Source: Chitinophagales bacterium (lineage in GTDB: Bacteria > Bacteroidota > Bacteroidia > Chitinophagales > UBA10324). Taken from it: a stretch of 64,000 nt of DNA. The translations under genes were made by a program, and so were the position numbers. Shown piece by piece: positions 55,313 through 64,000 of this stretch (position 1 is the stretch's first letter; the number at the start of each line of letters is the position of its first letter). The notes below the pieces were generated by a model. The model made no database searches. It worked only from the letters and a program-made list of their open reading frames with translations, and was not told the origin of the DNA. The DNA lies in assembly GCA_019694975.1 (NCBI GenBank), contig JAIBAY010000002.1, positions 633,252 to 697,251 of the forward strand. Reading direction: 5' to 3'.

Positions 55313-57155
55313 GATCTGCTATTAGATTTAAAGCGCTTGCATAATCTGTTTTCATCTCCAGGTCTCCCGTCGAAGGTGCATATAGCGATATCTCGCAGGC
55401 ACTAAGCAATTCCTGCAACCGGTTGATAGTTGCCGGTATCACCTGTTTTTCCATTAACCTTGACTCTACCATTTCTTTAGAAAGATCTGCGGGATCAATG
55501 TTGAGCTTATCACCCAGGTAGCCCCAAATGGCGCGTGACACTTCATCATAAAATTTCTTTTTCTCCTTTTGCGCTAAACCTTTTTCCGCAACAAGGAGCC
55601 GTTTTCTCGCCACCGTCATTGCTTTTCTTCTTTTACTTCCGGTAATATCAGCGGCCAGGCTTTCATTTCTTCTGCGTACTGCCAGCAGGCCGAAGAAAGC
55701 GAGGAAAGGCAGTGTATACAATGCAATAAAACCTGTTGAGCCAAAAAATACAGCAGTGCTTTGGCCAAAGGGAGGCATCGTAGTCTTTATGTACCTGATA
55801 TCTTCACCAAGAATGGCAACACCTCGCTTTGACACATAAGTGGAAGCATTGCCGTTTACGTTTTGGGAAGGTTCACCTGTTATCTTCAGCGGGAATGCAG
55901 GTGTATTAATGGATTCATATCTTCCGGTAGAAGGATTGAAGTAGGAGAATGAACCGCCACCAATGGTGAATTCGCCCGGCATGCGCGGTATCAGCAGATA
56001 GTCATATTGCTTCGATCCGCTGATGCCGGATTCGTTGTTCGCGATCTTCTCCTTTACCTTGGGATCGTACACTTCAAAACCATCAGGCAACTGCAGCGGC
56101 GGAGCATCAATGAGGTTAAGGTTGCCTACACCTGAAATTTTTATCGTGTATGTAACGGCATCATCGGTCCTTGATTCAGTAGCGGAAAGTGAAGTTTCAT
56201 AGTTGAACTTACCGACGGCTCCTGCAAAACCGGCAGGTTTACCTTCGTCCGGCAGTTCCTTTACATTCACAGTCACCACATCCGTTCTGAGCTTCAGCGG
56301 TACTTCCTGTGTCATTCCCATATTAAAGAAGCTCTCGAACGGGTCTCTCGATTTTGACTGCACCACTACCTGTGCTGAAGTAGCTATTTCTGCTGGTGTG
56401 ATTTGCAATATACCGGAGCGTTGCGGGTACAAATTATATTTAAGGATATCAAGCACATAATAGCGCTGCCCGTTATAGGTTTCCACTGTCTGCCGCCTGT
56501 TTGGATCGAGTTCCACTTCTTTGCTCCAGAAGCCTTCGAGCGAAGGGGCTTTGCTGAGGTTGAAGCCATTGAGATTTTGACGGAAATAGAGGCGGTAAGT
56601 TGCAGTCAGCAATTCACCTTTATACACCGAATTCCTGCTCATCAACACCTTTACAAACACATCATTCTTTAACTGCTTAGCCAACTCTTCGGTATTCTGT
56701 GGCGCGGATTCATTATTGCCATAACTGTTTCCAGGCTGTGACGGCTGCTGCGCCGATGGTGCAGTGACGATGATCGTGAGTTCATTTGATTCCAGCGTAT
56801 TGCCACCGGCTTCCACGGTTGCTTTTCCAATCTTAAAGGTTCCCTGCCGTTTCGGGCGCAGCACATAGGTATAACTGGCAGACTGAGAAACAGCACCATT
56901 GATGATCTGCATGCTGGAAGAGGTATTGGGACCTCCGAGCAAGGTAAAATCGTTTAGAGAGGGCAACTTGAGGTTGCTGCCGTTTGCATTTTCTATGGTA
57001 AACGTAAGATTGAAATTCTGATTCTCCGGTACTGATTTAGGTGCTGAAGCAGAGAACCTCACCTGCGCAGATGAGCTGTGTTGCAACAGGATGAGGCAAG
57101 CTGTGATCAGCATTGCATTAACTGATAAAAAATGAATCCCTGATTTAATTCGCAT
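55290..57155 (-). CDS. batD: BatD: large exported protein of the Bat operon
   Basis: A 621-residue protein with signal peptide (MLITACLILLQHSSSAQVRF), three to four beta-sandwich repeats (VRFSASAPKSVPENQNFNLT; LRPKRQGTFKIGKATVEAGG; LYFRQNLNGFNLSKAPSLEG; FEVYDPKVKEKIANNESGIS), one membrane segment (~490: FFGSTGFIALYTLPFLAFFG) and a charged C-terminal helical domain. This is the BatD (oxygen tolerance) architecture. It overlaps batE at its 3' end; batC lies upstream, 99 bases away. Confidence 0.9.
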   Translation of the reverse strand: MRIKSGIHFLSVNAMLITACLILLQHSSSAQVRFSASAPKSVPENQNFNLTFTIENANGSNLKLPSLNDFTLLGGPNTSSSMQIINGAVSQSASYTYVLRPKRQGTFKIGKATVEAGGNTLESNELTIIVTAPSAQQPSQPGNSYGNNESAPQNTEELAKQLKNDVFVKVLMSRNSVYKGELLTATYRLYFRQNLNGFNLSKAPSLEGFWSKEVELDPNRRQTVETYNGQRYYVLDILKYNLYPQRSGILQITPAEIATSAQVVVQSKSRDPFESFFNMGMTQEVPLKLRTDVVTVNVKELPDEGKPAGFAGAVGKFNYETSLSATESRTDDAVTYTIKISGVGNLNLIDAPPLQLPDGFEVYDPKVKEKIANNESGISGSKQYDYLLIPRMPGEFTIGGGSFSYFNPSTGRYESINTPAFPLKITGEPSQNVNGNASTYVSKRGVAILGEDIRYIKTTMPPFGQSTAVFFGSTGFIALYTLPFLAFFGLLAVRRRNESLAADITGSKRRKAMTVARKRLLVAEKGLAQKEKKKFYDEVSRAIWGYLGDKLNIDPADLSKEMVESRLMEKQVIPATINRLQELLSACEISLYAPSTGDLEMKTDYASALNLIADLEDEIRN

Positions 57156-57253
57156 TGTGCTTCTCCGCCAATTATTGTTGAATCAAAAAAACTAACTGAT
57201 GCCACTTTGTTGCCACGAAATGAACTGGCCTTCCGGTTAAATTGATTTTTGCT

Positions 57254-58054
57254 TTACCAGTCCTTTTTTATTCTCACCCTCACGCCCTTCATTTGTTTCT
57301 TTTGCATTTTCTGGTTCACCTTCTGTTCTTCATTTTCAAGCGCTGCCATCAGCTGATCTGCTTCCTCTTTAGACAGGCGAGGTTGCTGTGCCTGCTGCTG
57401 ACTCTGCTGCTGACCCTGCTTGTCAGATTGCTGGTTCTGCGATTCCTTTTGTTGTTTCTCTTGCTGGTCTTTGTTATCCTTATCCTGCTGGTCTTTGTTA
57501 TCCTGTTTTTTCTGATCCTGATTTTTATCTCCTCCACCACCCTGGTTTTTCTGCAACATGGCATTGGCAAATGCAAGATTGTACTTTGTGTCCATATCGG
57601 CAGGATTGATTTTCAAAGCATTCTTATAGGCTGAAACTGCTTCTTCATATTTCTTTTGTTCGAGTAATGAATTGCCGAGGTTATGAAAAGCTTTTGCCTG
57701 CACCATCTGATCAGCGCTTGTTTTAGCGGAAAGCTGAAATTGCCGCTGTGCTTCTTCAAAACGCTTTTGCTGATATACAGCATCACCAAGGTTGAATGAT
57801 GCTTCCGGCATGTTATTTTTTATTTCCAGCGCTTTCTTGTAGTTCACTTCGGCCTCCGCAAAATTCTGCTGCTGATATTGTGCATTGCCGGCACGGGTCG
57901 CCGATTTTTCGGGTTGTGCTGAAAAAGGAATCTGTGCCACAGCCGACGGCAGTAAAAACAGCTGCGACAGGCAACAAGCAAAAAAGGATATGCTTAGGTA
58001 AAGCACTACCCTTGCCATTTTTGCTTCTCTGCGATTGCCAAAACTTACTTTCAT
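57254..58054 (-). CDS. batC: BatC: TPR protein with Gln/Lys-rich tail
   Basis: The frame is open to 58096; the ATG at 58054 gives 266 residues, and one at 58018 (MARVVLYLSISFFACC) would serve as well for the signal peptide. Four TPR-like units run over the exported part (AGNAQYQQQNFAEAEVNYKK; SFNLGDAVYQQKRFEEAQRQ; FHNLGNSLLEQKKYEEAVSA; NALKINPADMDTKYNLAFAN). Next comes a ~55-residue low-complexity stretch of Q, K, N and D, then a basic end (QMKGVRVRIKKDW). The tandem Bat position between batB and batD identifies it. The repetitive tail varies among species. Confidence 0.8.
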   Translation of the reverse strand: MKVSFGNRREAKMARVVLYLSISFFACCLSQLFLLPSAVAQIPFSAQPEKSATRAGNAQYQQQNFAEAEVNYKKALEIKNNMPEASFNLGDAVYQQKRFEEAQRQFQLSAKTSADQMVQAKAFHNLGNSLLEQKKYEEAVSAYKNALKINPADMDTKYNLAFANAMLQKNQGGGGDKNQDQKKQDNKDQQDKDNKDQQEKQQKESQNQQSDKQGQQQSQQQAQQPRLSKEEADQLMAALENEEQKVNQKMQKKQMKGVRVRIKKDW

Positions 58055-58147
58055 TGTTCTGTTATTCGTTATCATTAATCTGTACTGCATGCACAACTGA
58101 TAATTTTATTGAAACGCGGGGAAGCATTCACCCTTCCAAATCATTCC

Positions 58148-59149
58148 TTACCACTTTAAAGAGAACCTGCTCTTTCGTTCACTTAGCCACCACTCTATCA
58201 TCAGGAGTACGGCTGCAATAGACAGGCAATACTGAAAGTAATCGTCGAAATCGGTAAAAACGACTTCTTCAAAATCCTTCGTACTGATGCCTTTCAGTTC
58301 CTTCAATACAGCATCCACTTCGTCAGCCCCGCTGCCCAGCAGAAAGTATCTCCCGTTTCCTTTCTCTGCAAGTTCCTGCAGCATCGCAGCATTCAGTTTC
58401 GACAATACAATATTGCCGCTTTCATCGCGCTTAAAATCATTCCCTTCCGGTATGGGCGAGCCGTTTTCGGAACCCACGCCAATCGTAAAAATCCGGATAC
58501 CTTCCTTCGTAGCTTCTGCCAGTTTATCCTCCACACCTCCTTCGTTGTCTTCACCATCGGTGATAATGATCAGTGCTTTATGATTGTTGTCTCCCTTTAC
58601 AAATCCCTGCCGTGCAAGGTCAATTGCATCTGCAAAATTTGTTCCTTGTGTAGGAATCATTCCGGGATTGATGGTGCGGAGGTACATTTTGGCAGCACTG
58701 TAATCCACGGTGAGCGGCATCTGCATGTAAGCGTTTCCGGCAAATACAATCAGTCCCAGCCGGTCGTTGCTCAGCTTATTGATAAAATTGGAGATGAAAT
58801 TCCTGGAACGGTCGAGCCTGCTGGGCTTCACATCTTCACTCATCATCGAATTAGAGACATCCAGTGCGATGATTACATCAATACCTTCACGCCTGATTTT
58901 TTCCTGCCGTGTACCGAGTTGCGGATTGGCGAAACCCAGTACAATAAAAACATAAGCCAAAATGAGCAGGATAAATTTTGTCACCTGGCGGCGGTTAGAA
59001 AATTCAGGAATCAGCTTTAGCACCAATGCCTTATTGCCGATTTTGGTAATAGCCCTGTTACGCCAGAAATAATAGTAAAGGAACAGCATTGCCAGCGGAA
59101 TGATGGCCAGCACCAGCCAGAGGTATGCTATATGTTCAAAACGGAACAT
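58148..59149 (-). CDS. batB: BatB: von Willebrand factor A membrane protein
   Basis: A 333-residue protein: two N-terminal membrane segments (WLVLAIIPLAMLFLYYYFW; FILLILAYVFIVLGF), then a VWA domain with the metal-site motif DVSNSM (ALDVSNSMMSEDVKPSRL) and a later TDGEDNEGG, and a C-terminal hydrophobic anchor (YCLSIAAVLLMIEWWL). It is directly downstream of batA (one base apart) and pairs with it as in all Bat operons. VWA proteins with MIDAS bind Mg and partner proteins in the envelope. Confidence 0.92.
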   Translation of the reverse strand: MFRFEHIAYLWLVLAIIPLAMLFLYYYFWRNRAITKIGNKALVLKLIPEFSNRRQVTKFILLILAYVFIVLGFANPQLGTRQEKIRREGIDVIIALDVSNSMMSEDVKPSRLDRSRNFISNFINKLSNDRLGLIVFAGNAYMQMPLTVDYSAAKMYLRTINPGMIPTQGTNFADAIDLARQGFVKGDNNHKALIIITDGEDNEGGVEDKLAEATKEGIRIFTIGVGSENGSPIPEGNDFKRDESGNIVLSKLNAAMLQELAEKGNGRYFLLGSGADEVDAVLKELKGISTKDFEEVVFTDFDDYFQYCLSIAAVLLMIEWWLSERKSRFSLKW

Positions 59150-60163
59150 TCAGGGAACACTTTTTAAAATGAAATAGCGGCACAGCATTTCCAGCAGCAA
59201 TAAGATGCCGGCCAGCAATGCGAAGGCATGAAACTTTTCAGTTTTCCGCTGAAAAGCACTCATTTCAATCTTAGTCTTTTCCAGCTTATCGATCTGTGTG
59301 TAAATTTCCTTCAGCTTCTTATTATCCGTAGCCCGAAAATACTGGCCACCTGTTTTCTTCGCAATGTCCTTTAAGAGGCTTTCATCTATCTGCACATCCT
59401 GATAATCAAAAATAAATCCGCCGTCAGGGCTCATAGCGACCGGTGTCATGGCTTTGCCATTGGTACCGATACCGATTGTATATACGCGCACTCCATATTG
59501 AATAGCGAGGTCGCAGGCAGTAAGCGGGTCGATCAATCCCTTATTATTGACACCGTCTGTCATCAGTATCACGACTTTACTTTTTGCGTCGCTTTCTTTC
59601 AGCCGCCGCGTTGCCGTGGCGAGCCCCATGCCGATAGCTGTTCCATCCTCCAGCAGCCCGTTCTTTATCTGTGATAACTGATTTTTCAGAATCGCATGAT
59701 CAATGGTAGCCGGACATTGCGTAAAACTCTCACCGGAAAAAATTACGAGACCTATGCGGTCATGCTGCCTTCCATCAATAAAAGTCAGTGCTTCCTTTTT
59801 CGATGCCTCAAGGCGGTTGGGTGAAAAATCTTTAGCCAGCATCGAAGAAGATACATCAAGGGCCAGCACAATATCGATTCCTTCCGTTGTCACTTTTTGC
59901 TCATCGTAGGTAGTCTGTGGCCGTGCAAGCGCTATGAGCAACAATACCACGGCAATGACCCGCAACACAGCAAGAAGTTTCTTCAGGACGGCTTTCAACG
60001 GCATGCCATAACCGGCGAATGAAGCTGTTGAAGAAAGCTCAAATGCAGGACTATTTTTCTTCCACCGGAAATACCACCAGACAACAGCAAGTATAAGCAC
60101 TGCGGGAATAAACCACAGCACCCATTGATTGGCGAATTGGATATGGGAGAGATTGTTAAACAT
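59150..60163 (-). CDS. batA: BatA: von Willebrand factor A membrane protein
   Basis: A 337-residue protein with a membrane segment near residue 14 (WVLWFIPAVLILAVVWWYF) and a second near 60-82, then a VWA domain with DVSSSM (ALDVSSSMLAKDFSPNRLEA) and MTDGVNNKG, and a C-terminal anchor. It shares the fold with batB and lies one base from it. Its ATG at 60163 overlaps the stop of the upstream gene (60156) by 8 bases. Role in oxidative-stress or envelope homeostasis is inferred from the Bat family. Confidence 0.93.
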   Translation of the reverse strand: MFNNLSHIQFANQWVLWFIPAVLILAVVWWYFRWKKNSPAFELSSTASFAGYGMPLKAVLKKLLAVLRVIAVVLLLIALARPQTTYDEQKVTTEGIDIVLALDVSSSMLAKDFSPNRLEASKKEALTFIDGRQHDRIGLVIFSGESFTQCPATIDHAILKNQLSQIKNGLLEDGTAIGMGLATATRRLKESDAKSKVVILMTDGVNNKGLIDPLTACDLAIQYGVRVYTIGIGTNGKAMTPVAMSPDGGFIFDYQDVQIDESLLKDIAKKTGGQYFRATDNKKLKEIYTQIDKLEKTKIEMSAFQRKTEKFHAFALLAGILLLLEMLCRYFILKSVP

Positions 60164-61172
60164 TGGTGTTGCTTTCCCTGCTTTCGTTTACTGCTGTAAG
60201 ATCAATGAACCTGTATGCCTTTTCCATCAACTTACTATTCAATTCAGGCAGCGGGACGCTCTTCGCAAATTTTACCAGGTCGCCTTCCTGCAGGATATTC
60301 AGCAAATCATCCTTGGCTTCTCCATGAATGGTGTATTGGCTGATGTCTTCCCTGATTTTCTCCGTTGTTGACTCAAGTGCTAACCATCCGTATCTGTACT
60401 CAAGGTATAGCCTGAGGATATCGGTCAGCCTGCTGTAATACTTTTTAATTTCGTCCTGCTGCCATAGCTTTTCCTCCTCGAGTTTCTTCAATTCCTTACG
60501 TGCCCAAATGTGAGGAGGATCTTTCGGACGGGCACGTTCCACGACAACAGGTTTCCGGTTTTTTCTGCGGCGATAGAAATAAAACAGGACTAATAGCAGT
60601 GCAATCAGCAACAGTCCTGCTATGATAAGCGGAATAAATTCGCTGAGACTATATGCCACACTCAATGGTTCCTTGATGGCTTTGAAAGCCTTCGCCGTAT
60701 CAACCGGAATAGTTGTAACATGAATCAGCAGTGTATCTGAAAACAAGCTGTCGGCAATACCATCCTTGTTCTTGAAGAGCACCTTCTGAGGGCCGGCGCG
60801 GTACAAACCTGAGTCGTAAGCGGAAAGTATATACGCCTGGCTGTAGGTGATGAAATTTTCATCCACAGCCGTATCTGTTTTCATCAACTTCACCAGTTCC
60901 ATAGTGCCCACAGTATCCTTTGCTAAAGGCATCGTAACCGTCAGGTCTTTTGAAAAACGCACCGTAAGTCTAACATGCAGGTAATCGCCAATCAGGAGAT
61001 CTGATGAATCGGCCTTTAAAGCTGCGGAGATTTCCTGCGCAGATACCACAGCCGGCTGAACAAAAGCAATGATGTAAGCAATGAAACCAATACATGCCAC
61101 ACGCTTTCCGATGGCAATAAGATGCCTGAAATATTGTATAATCCGCAAGCTCCTGTTTATTGATTGCCTCAT
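60156..61172 (-). CDS. Bat-operon membrane protein (DUF4381-like position)
   Basis: A 338-residue protein with an N-terminal signal segment (FIAYIIAFVQPAVVSAQEIS), an extracytoplasmic beta-domain (ADSSDLLIGDYLHVRLTVRF; similar in form to BatD repeats), a membrane segment (~185-207: FIPLIIAGLLLIALLLVLFY) and a charged helical C-terminus (HIWARKELKKLEEEKLWQQD). It overlaps the DUF58 gene by 4 bases and batA by 8 bases, so it is part of the operon. In other genomes this slot often holds a DUF4381 protein; the similarity here is only in layout. Confidence 0.75.
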   Translation of the reverse strand: MRQSINRSLRIIQYFRHLIAIGKRVACIGFIAYIIAFVQPAVVSAQEISAALKADSSDLLIGDYLHVRLTVRFSKDLTVTMPLAKDTVGTMELVKLMKTDTAVDENFITYSQAYILSAYDSGLYRAGPQKVLFKNKDGIADSLFSDTLLIHVTTIPVDTAKAFKAIKEPLSVAYSLSEFIPLIIAGLLLIALLLVLFYFYRRRKNRKPVVVERARPKDPPHIWARKELKKLEEEKLWQQDEIKKYYSRLTDILRLYLEYRYGWLALESTTEKIREDISQYTIHGEAKDDLLNILQEGDLVKFAKSVPLPELNSKLMEKAYRFIDLTAVNESRESNTNV

Positions 61173-62251
61173 CTTCTCAGCTCTCTTTGCTTAAACATAT
61201 TCATCAGTGCGATGACATAGCTGTCTTCCGTTTTTATGGATTCGAGCTGTGCACCGCCTTTACCGAAGATATCTTTCATCAGCCGCAGGTTTTGCCGGAA
61301 GTTCGCTGCATACTTATCGCGCAGTGATTTCTTAGAACTGTCGATCCACCATTCCTTTCTTGTTTCCGCATCTACCACCTTTATCAGTCCTATATCCGGC
61401 AACTGCACTTCGCGTTCATCATAAATGTGGAGGCCAATCAGGTCGTGTTTCCGGGCCACTATGTCCACCGTCTTTTTCAGATCATTCCCATTACCAATAG
61501 CTGCATTCATAAAATCAGATATCAGGAAGGTGATGCACTTTTTCTTTACCACATTATTCAGGTATTTGAGTGCTTCGGCAATATTGGTTCCTGATTGAAG
61601 GGGATGGAAGTCGTAAATCTCTGAGATGATGCGAAGGATATGTGTCTTTCCTTTTTTAGGCGGAATATATTTTTCCACCACACTGCTGAAAAATATCACT
61701 CCCACTTTATCATTATTATTGATTGCCGAGAAAGCAAGAATGCCGCTGATTTCCGCGATGATATGATTTTTGAATTCATTCTGTGTACCAAAAAACGCAG
61801 AGCGGCTGACGTCAATCATCAACATCAGGGTAAGTTCACGTTCTTCTTCATACACCTTCACATATGGTTTATCATGCCGGGCTGTCACATTCCAGTCAAT
61901 GGTGCGCAGGTCATCGCCAAACTGATACTCGCGCACTTCACTGAATGAGATGCCTCTTCCTTTAAATGCAGAATGATAGCTCCCTGAAAATATCTGGTTA
62001 GAGAGCTTCCGCGTTTTAATCTCTATGCGACGTAGTTTCTTACGCTTGTCGGAGGTAGAGGATGATATGGATGTTCTGGCAGTCAAAGGCAGCAGTTGTG
62101 AGATGTGAAAGTGAACTTCACGGATGTTGATCAATGAGCAAACAGCAAGAGGTGCCGCTGATTGTATTCCGTGCCATGCATAAGAACGTAAAGGCTTGCC
62201 TGCTGAAGAGCCGGCTTCGCTGCGCTTCAACACTGGTTCTGACAGCACCAT
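61169..62251 (-). CDS. DUF58 (VWA-like) protein of the MoxR-Bat operon
   Basis: The frame from ATG 62251 gives 360 residues, but the family core (RRIEIKTRKLSNQIFSGSYH) starts only near residue 73 and the first ~70 residues look like translated non-coding DNA. A TTG at 62086 would give 305 residues, the normal size; no start is proven. The core has HSAFKGRGISFSEVREYQFG, RTIDWNVTARHDKPYVKVYE (the DUF58 signature) and a VWA-like MLMIDVSRSAFFG. The gene overlaps the next by 4 bases and follows moxR; MoxR ATPases with DUF58/VWA partners are thought to act in metal insertion or folding. Confidence 0.85.
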   Translation of the reverse strand: MVLSEPVLKRSEAGSSAGKPLRSYAWHGIQSAAPLAVCSLINIREVHFHISQLLPLTARTSISSSTSDKRKKLRRIEIKTRKLSNQIFSGSYHSAFKGRGISFSEVREYQFGDDLRTIDWNVTARHDKPYVKVYEEERELTLMLMIDVSRSAFFGTQNEFKNHIIAEISGILAFSAINNNDKVGVIFFSSVVEKYIPPKKGKTHILRIISEIYDFHPLQSGTNIAEALKYLNNVVKKKCITFLISDFMNAAIGNGNDLKKTVDIVARKHDLIGLHIYDEREVQLPDIGLIKVVDAETRKEWWIDSSKKSLRDKYAANFRQNLRLMKDIFGKGGAQLESIKTEDSYVIALMNMFKQRELRR

Positions 62252-62443
62252 CCGGATTTTGTCCTTCTGATATTTTATTAAATGCTGATGCCGGAAATTG
62301 CATATTGATTGCTTTCATCTCAACAGGAAAATCCCATGTTTTCATCCATACGTTTAATACAGTATTTGCAACATATTTACTCATAGCAGATGTCGAGTTT
62401 CTTTCCGCCTTCATCAACAACCAGTCAACAACCCTGCAACGGC

Positions 62444-63454
62444 CTATGGTACTTCCACTGCATTTAAAATCTCACTGATTACATCCTCGGGCGTTACACT
62501 ATCAGCTTCCGCCTCGTATGTCAGACCGATGCGATGACGCATCACATCATAGCAGATGGCACGCACATCTTCCGGAATCACATATCCCCGCCTTTTTATG
62601 AATGCATAAGCTTTTGCCGCCACGGCAATGTTGATACTGGCGCGTGGCGAACCGCCATAGCTGATCAGTGGTTTCAGTTTATCCAGTTTGTATTCTTCCG
62701 GTTTGCGGGTTGCAAAGACAATGTGGAGGATATAACGTTCAATCTTCTCATCCATATAAATTTCACGGACGGTCTTCCTCGCATTCACTATTTCCTCCTT
62801 GTTCACGACCGGATTGATGACCTTATCAGCCAGTTGCATGTTTTGCCGTATGATGAGTTGCTCCTCATCAATCTTCGGATAGTTGATCACGGCCTTGAGC
62901 ATGAATCGATCTACCTGGGCTTCCGGCAACGGATACGTTCCTTCCTGTTCAATAGGATTCTGGGTAGCCAGCACCAGGAAAGGCTCGTCCAGTTTAAAGG
63001 TTTTATCGCCGATAGTCACCTGTCTTTCCTGCATCGCCTCGAGCAATGCTGACTGCACTTTTGCCGGAGCGCGGTTAATCTCATCGGCCAGCACAAAGTT
63101 GGCGAAGACCGGCCCCTTCTTCACGGCGAATTCACCGTCCTTCTGACTGTAAATCATCGTACCGATCAGATCGGCCGGCAGCAGGTCGGGCGTGAATTGA
63201 ATTCTTGCGAACCTGGCATGAATGGCTGCCGCCAGCGATTTGATGGCCAGCGTTTTCGCGAGCCCCGGAACACCTTCGAGCAGGATATGTCCGTTTGACA
63301 GCAGGGCCAGCATGAGTCGTTCAATCATGTACTTCTGCCCTACGATTGTTTTGCCCAATTCGATACTCAGCAGTTCCACGAAGGCGCTTTCGCGGTTGAT
63401 GCGCTCATTGAGCGAAGCGATATCAACGGTTGTATTTTGTCCGATCAGTTCCAT
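62444..63454 (-). CDS. moxR: MoxR-family AAA+ ATPase
   Basis: A 336-residue AAA+ protein: Walker A GVPGLAKT (61-68), Walker B FVLADEINRAPAKVQSALLE, sensor 1 LVLATQNPIEQEGTYPLPEA, sensor 2 region YGGSPRASINIAVAAKAYAF and RAICYDVMRHRIGL. MoxR proteins act as chaperone-like partners of VWA proteins, here the downstream batA, batB and DUF58 gene product. It is the first gene of the operon with a TATTTTTG -7 box about 20 bases upstream. Confidence 0.96.
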   Translation of the reverse strand: MELIGQNTTVDIASLNERINRESAFVELLSIELGKTIVGQKYMIERLMLALLSNGHILLEGVPGLAKTLAIKSLAAAIHARFARIQFTPDLLPADLIGTMIYSQKDGEFAVKKGPVFANFVLADEINRAPAKVQSALLEAMQERQVTIGDKTFKLDEPFLVLATQNPIEQEGTYPLPEAQVDRFMLKAVINYPKIDEEQLIIRQNMQLADKVINPVVNKEEIVNARKTVREIYMDEKIERYILHIVFATRKPEEYKLDKLKPLISYGGSPRASINIAVAAKAYAFIKRRGYVIPEDVRAICYDVMRHRIGLTYEAEADSVTPEDVISEILNAVEVP

Positions 63455-63473
63455 AGTAAATTTTAACGGGGGT

Positions 63474-63481
63474 CAAAAATA
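63474..63481 (-). promoter_or_regulatory. -7 box TATTTTTG of the moxR-bat operon
   Basis: The complement of 63474-63481 matches TAnnTTTG. Transcription would start near 63467, leaving ~13 bases before the ATG at 63454. A good -33 TTG is not seen. Confidence 0.55.
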
Positions 63482-63737
63482 AATGGTCAGTTCCTGATTT
63501 TTAAAACTTTAGCTTTTTCTTAAGATTTGCACTCAGCCATTGCAACGACCATCACGGCAGCAGGCATAAATTAACTGCCATGCAACATATGACGGTTAAT
63601 AGGAAATCGCAGTGATGCCGAGCCGGTGAGTGACTGATGTCCTTCAAGCGACCTTTTGCAGGGCAAGCCATTTCCGGTAGCACATGGAAAAGTGCAACCC
63701 GTTCTTAATAACCAAAATCTTTCCGTTTCAACCGGCA

Positions 63738-64000
63738 ATGAAAAGCAAAATTCTAAATATCAGCCTCGTATTCACTTCCCTTGCAGGTTACCTTGAATGG
63801 GGAAAAGACAATCATTTGTTTTTGATACAGGCAGAGATGGAAATAATTTCAAAACTCATTAGCGATCCGCTCGCTGTCGTACATCCGTTCATTCTGCTCC
63901 CATTCGCCGGTCAACTTATTCTTCTCATTACGCTATTTCAAAAAAAACCGGGCAAGCTGCTAACATTCGCCGGGCTTGGCTGTATCGGATTGTTACTGGC
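63738..64000 (+). CDS. Start of a membrane protein, 3' truncated by the window
   Basis: The frame from ATG 63738 is open to the window end (87 residues). It has three hydrophobic stretches (ILNISLVFTSLAGYL; VVHPFILLPFAGQLILLITL; LLTFAGLGCIGLLL) with a polar loop (EWGKDNHLFLIQAEMEIISK). The composition and pattern fit a small multi-pass membrane protein. No family is recognised. It faces away from the moxR-bat operon. Confidence 0.65.
   Translation, partial: MKSKILNISLVFTSLAGYLEWGKDNHLFLIQAEMEIISKLISDPLAVVHPFILLPFAGQLILLITLFQKKPGKLLTFAGLGCIGLLL

Noticed and set aside
62118..62420. 100-codon minus frame between moxR and DUF58
   Set aside because: Overlaps the doubtful DUF58 extension in another frame; no recognisable sequence.
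1..64000. CRISPR arrays, rRNA, prophage, transposase genes
   Set aside because: Read for on both strands; none found.

Overview
The window is chromosomal DNA of a Bacteroidota bacterium, most likely an environmental member near Chitinophagales/Saprospiria. The lineage call rests on six proteins with type IX secretion (T9SS) C-terminal sorting signals, a fused SecDF, a bacillithiol enzyme (BshC), a complete Bat (aerotolerance) operon, and recurring TAnnTTTG -7 promoter boxes with few Shine-Dalgarno sites. The genus cannot be named from sequence alone. There is no rRNA, CRISPR array, phage or transposase gene.

Layout. 1-5.3 kb: the end of a gliding/T9SS type B surface protein, an SRPBCC protein, bshC and htpG. 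5.5-8.5 kb: an ECF-like sigma factor with a small membrane partner, a small exported protein and a cupredoxin-like T9SS protein. 8.5-13.7 kb: a putative lipoprotein, an RlmI-type methyltransferase and secDF. 13.7-15 kb is almost empty. 15-18.1 kb: a seven-repeat T9SS protein and a two-gene membrane operon. 18.2-20.8 kb: a DtxR/MntR-type regulator overlapping an Nramp transporter fused to a UspA domain, behind a clear operator and promoter. 20.9-30.8 kb: a hotdog thioesterase, smpB, a lipocalin-like lipoprotein, a TPMT-like methyltransferase, an Omp28-like T9SS protein, a TlpA-like thioredoxin, an RDD protein, a PGM1-type ATP-grasp ligase and a glycosidase-like lipoprotein. 31-33.6 kb: pgk, gapA and tRNA-Glu. 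33.8-40.7 kb has a stress or accessory flavour: DUF2202, baeRF3, a candidate structured small RNA, a cardiolipin synthase-like PLD enzyme, a PEBP protein, and an unusual pyruvate kinase-like protein lacking the normal C-terminal domain.

40.8-46.5 kb: two more T9SS proteins (one AT-rich and flanked by an inverted repeat), tRNA-Arg and a YqgE/AlgH protein. 46.5-52.6 kb: rplA-rplJ-rplL-rpoB, reading on the minus strand. This cluster lacks rplK/nusG/secE upstream and rpoC downstream. It has a textbook Bacteroidota promoter, a TTG start for rplA and an attenuator-like hairpin before rpoB. 52.9-54.4 kb: a dihaem cytochrome c and a TIR-domain protein. 54.5-63.5 kb: moxR, a DUF58 gene, an accessory BatD-like gene, batA, batB, batC, batD and batE. 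The window ends in the start of a plus-strand membrane protein.

The best candidates for something undescribed are the structured RNA at about 36.1-36.28 kb with its own promoter and terminator, the metal-regulated divergent locus at 16.7-20.8 kb, the truncated pyruvate kinase-like gene in its PEBP/membrane operon, the IR-flanked surface-protein cassette at 42.7-45.5 kb, and the TIR protein with an unrecognised helical C-terminus. No complete new multi-gene system is proven by the sequence alone.
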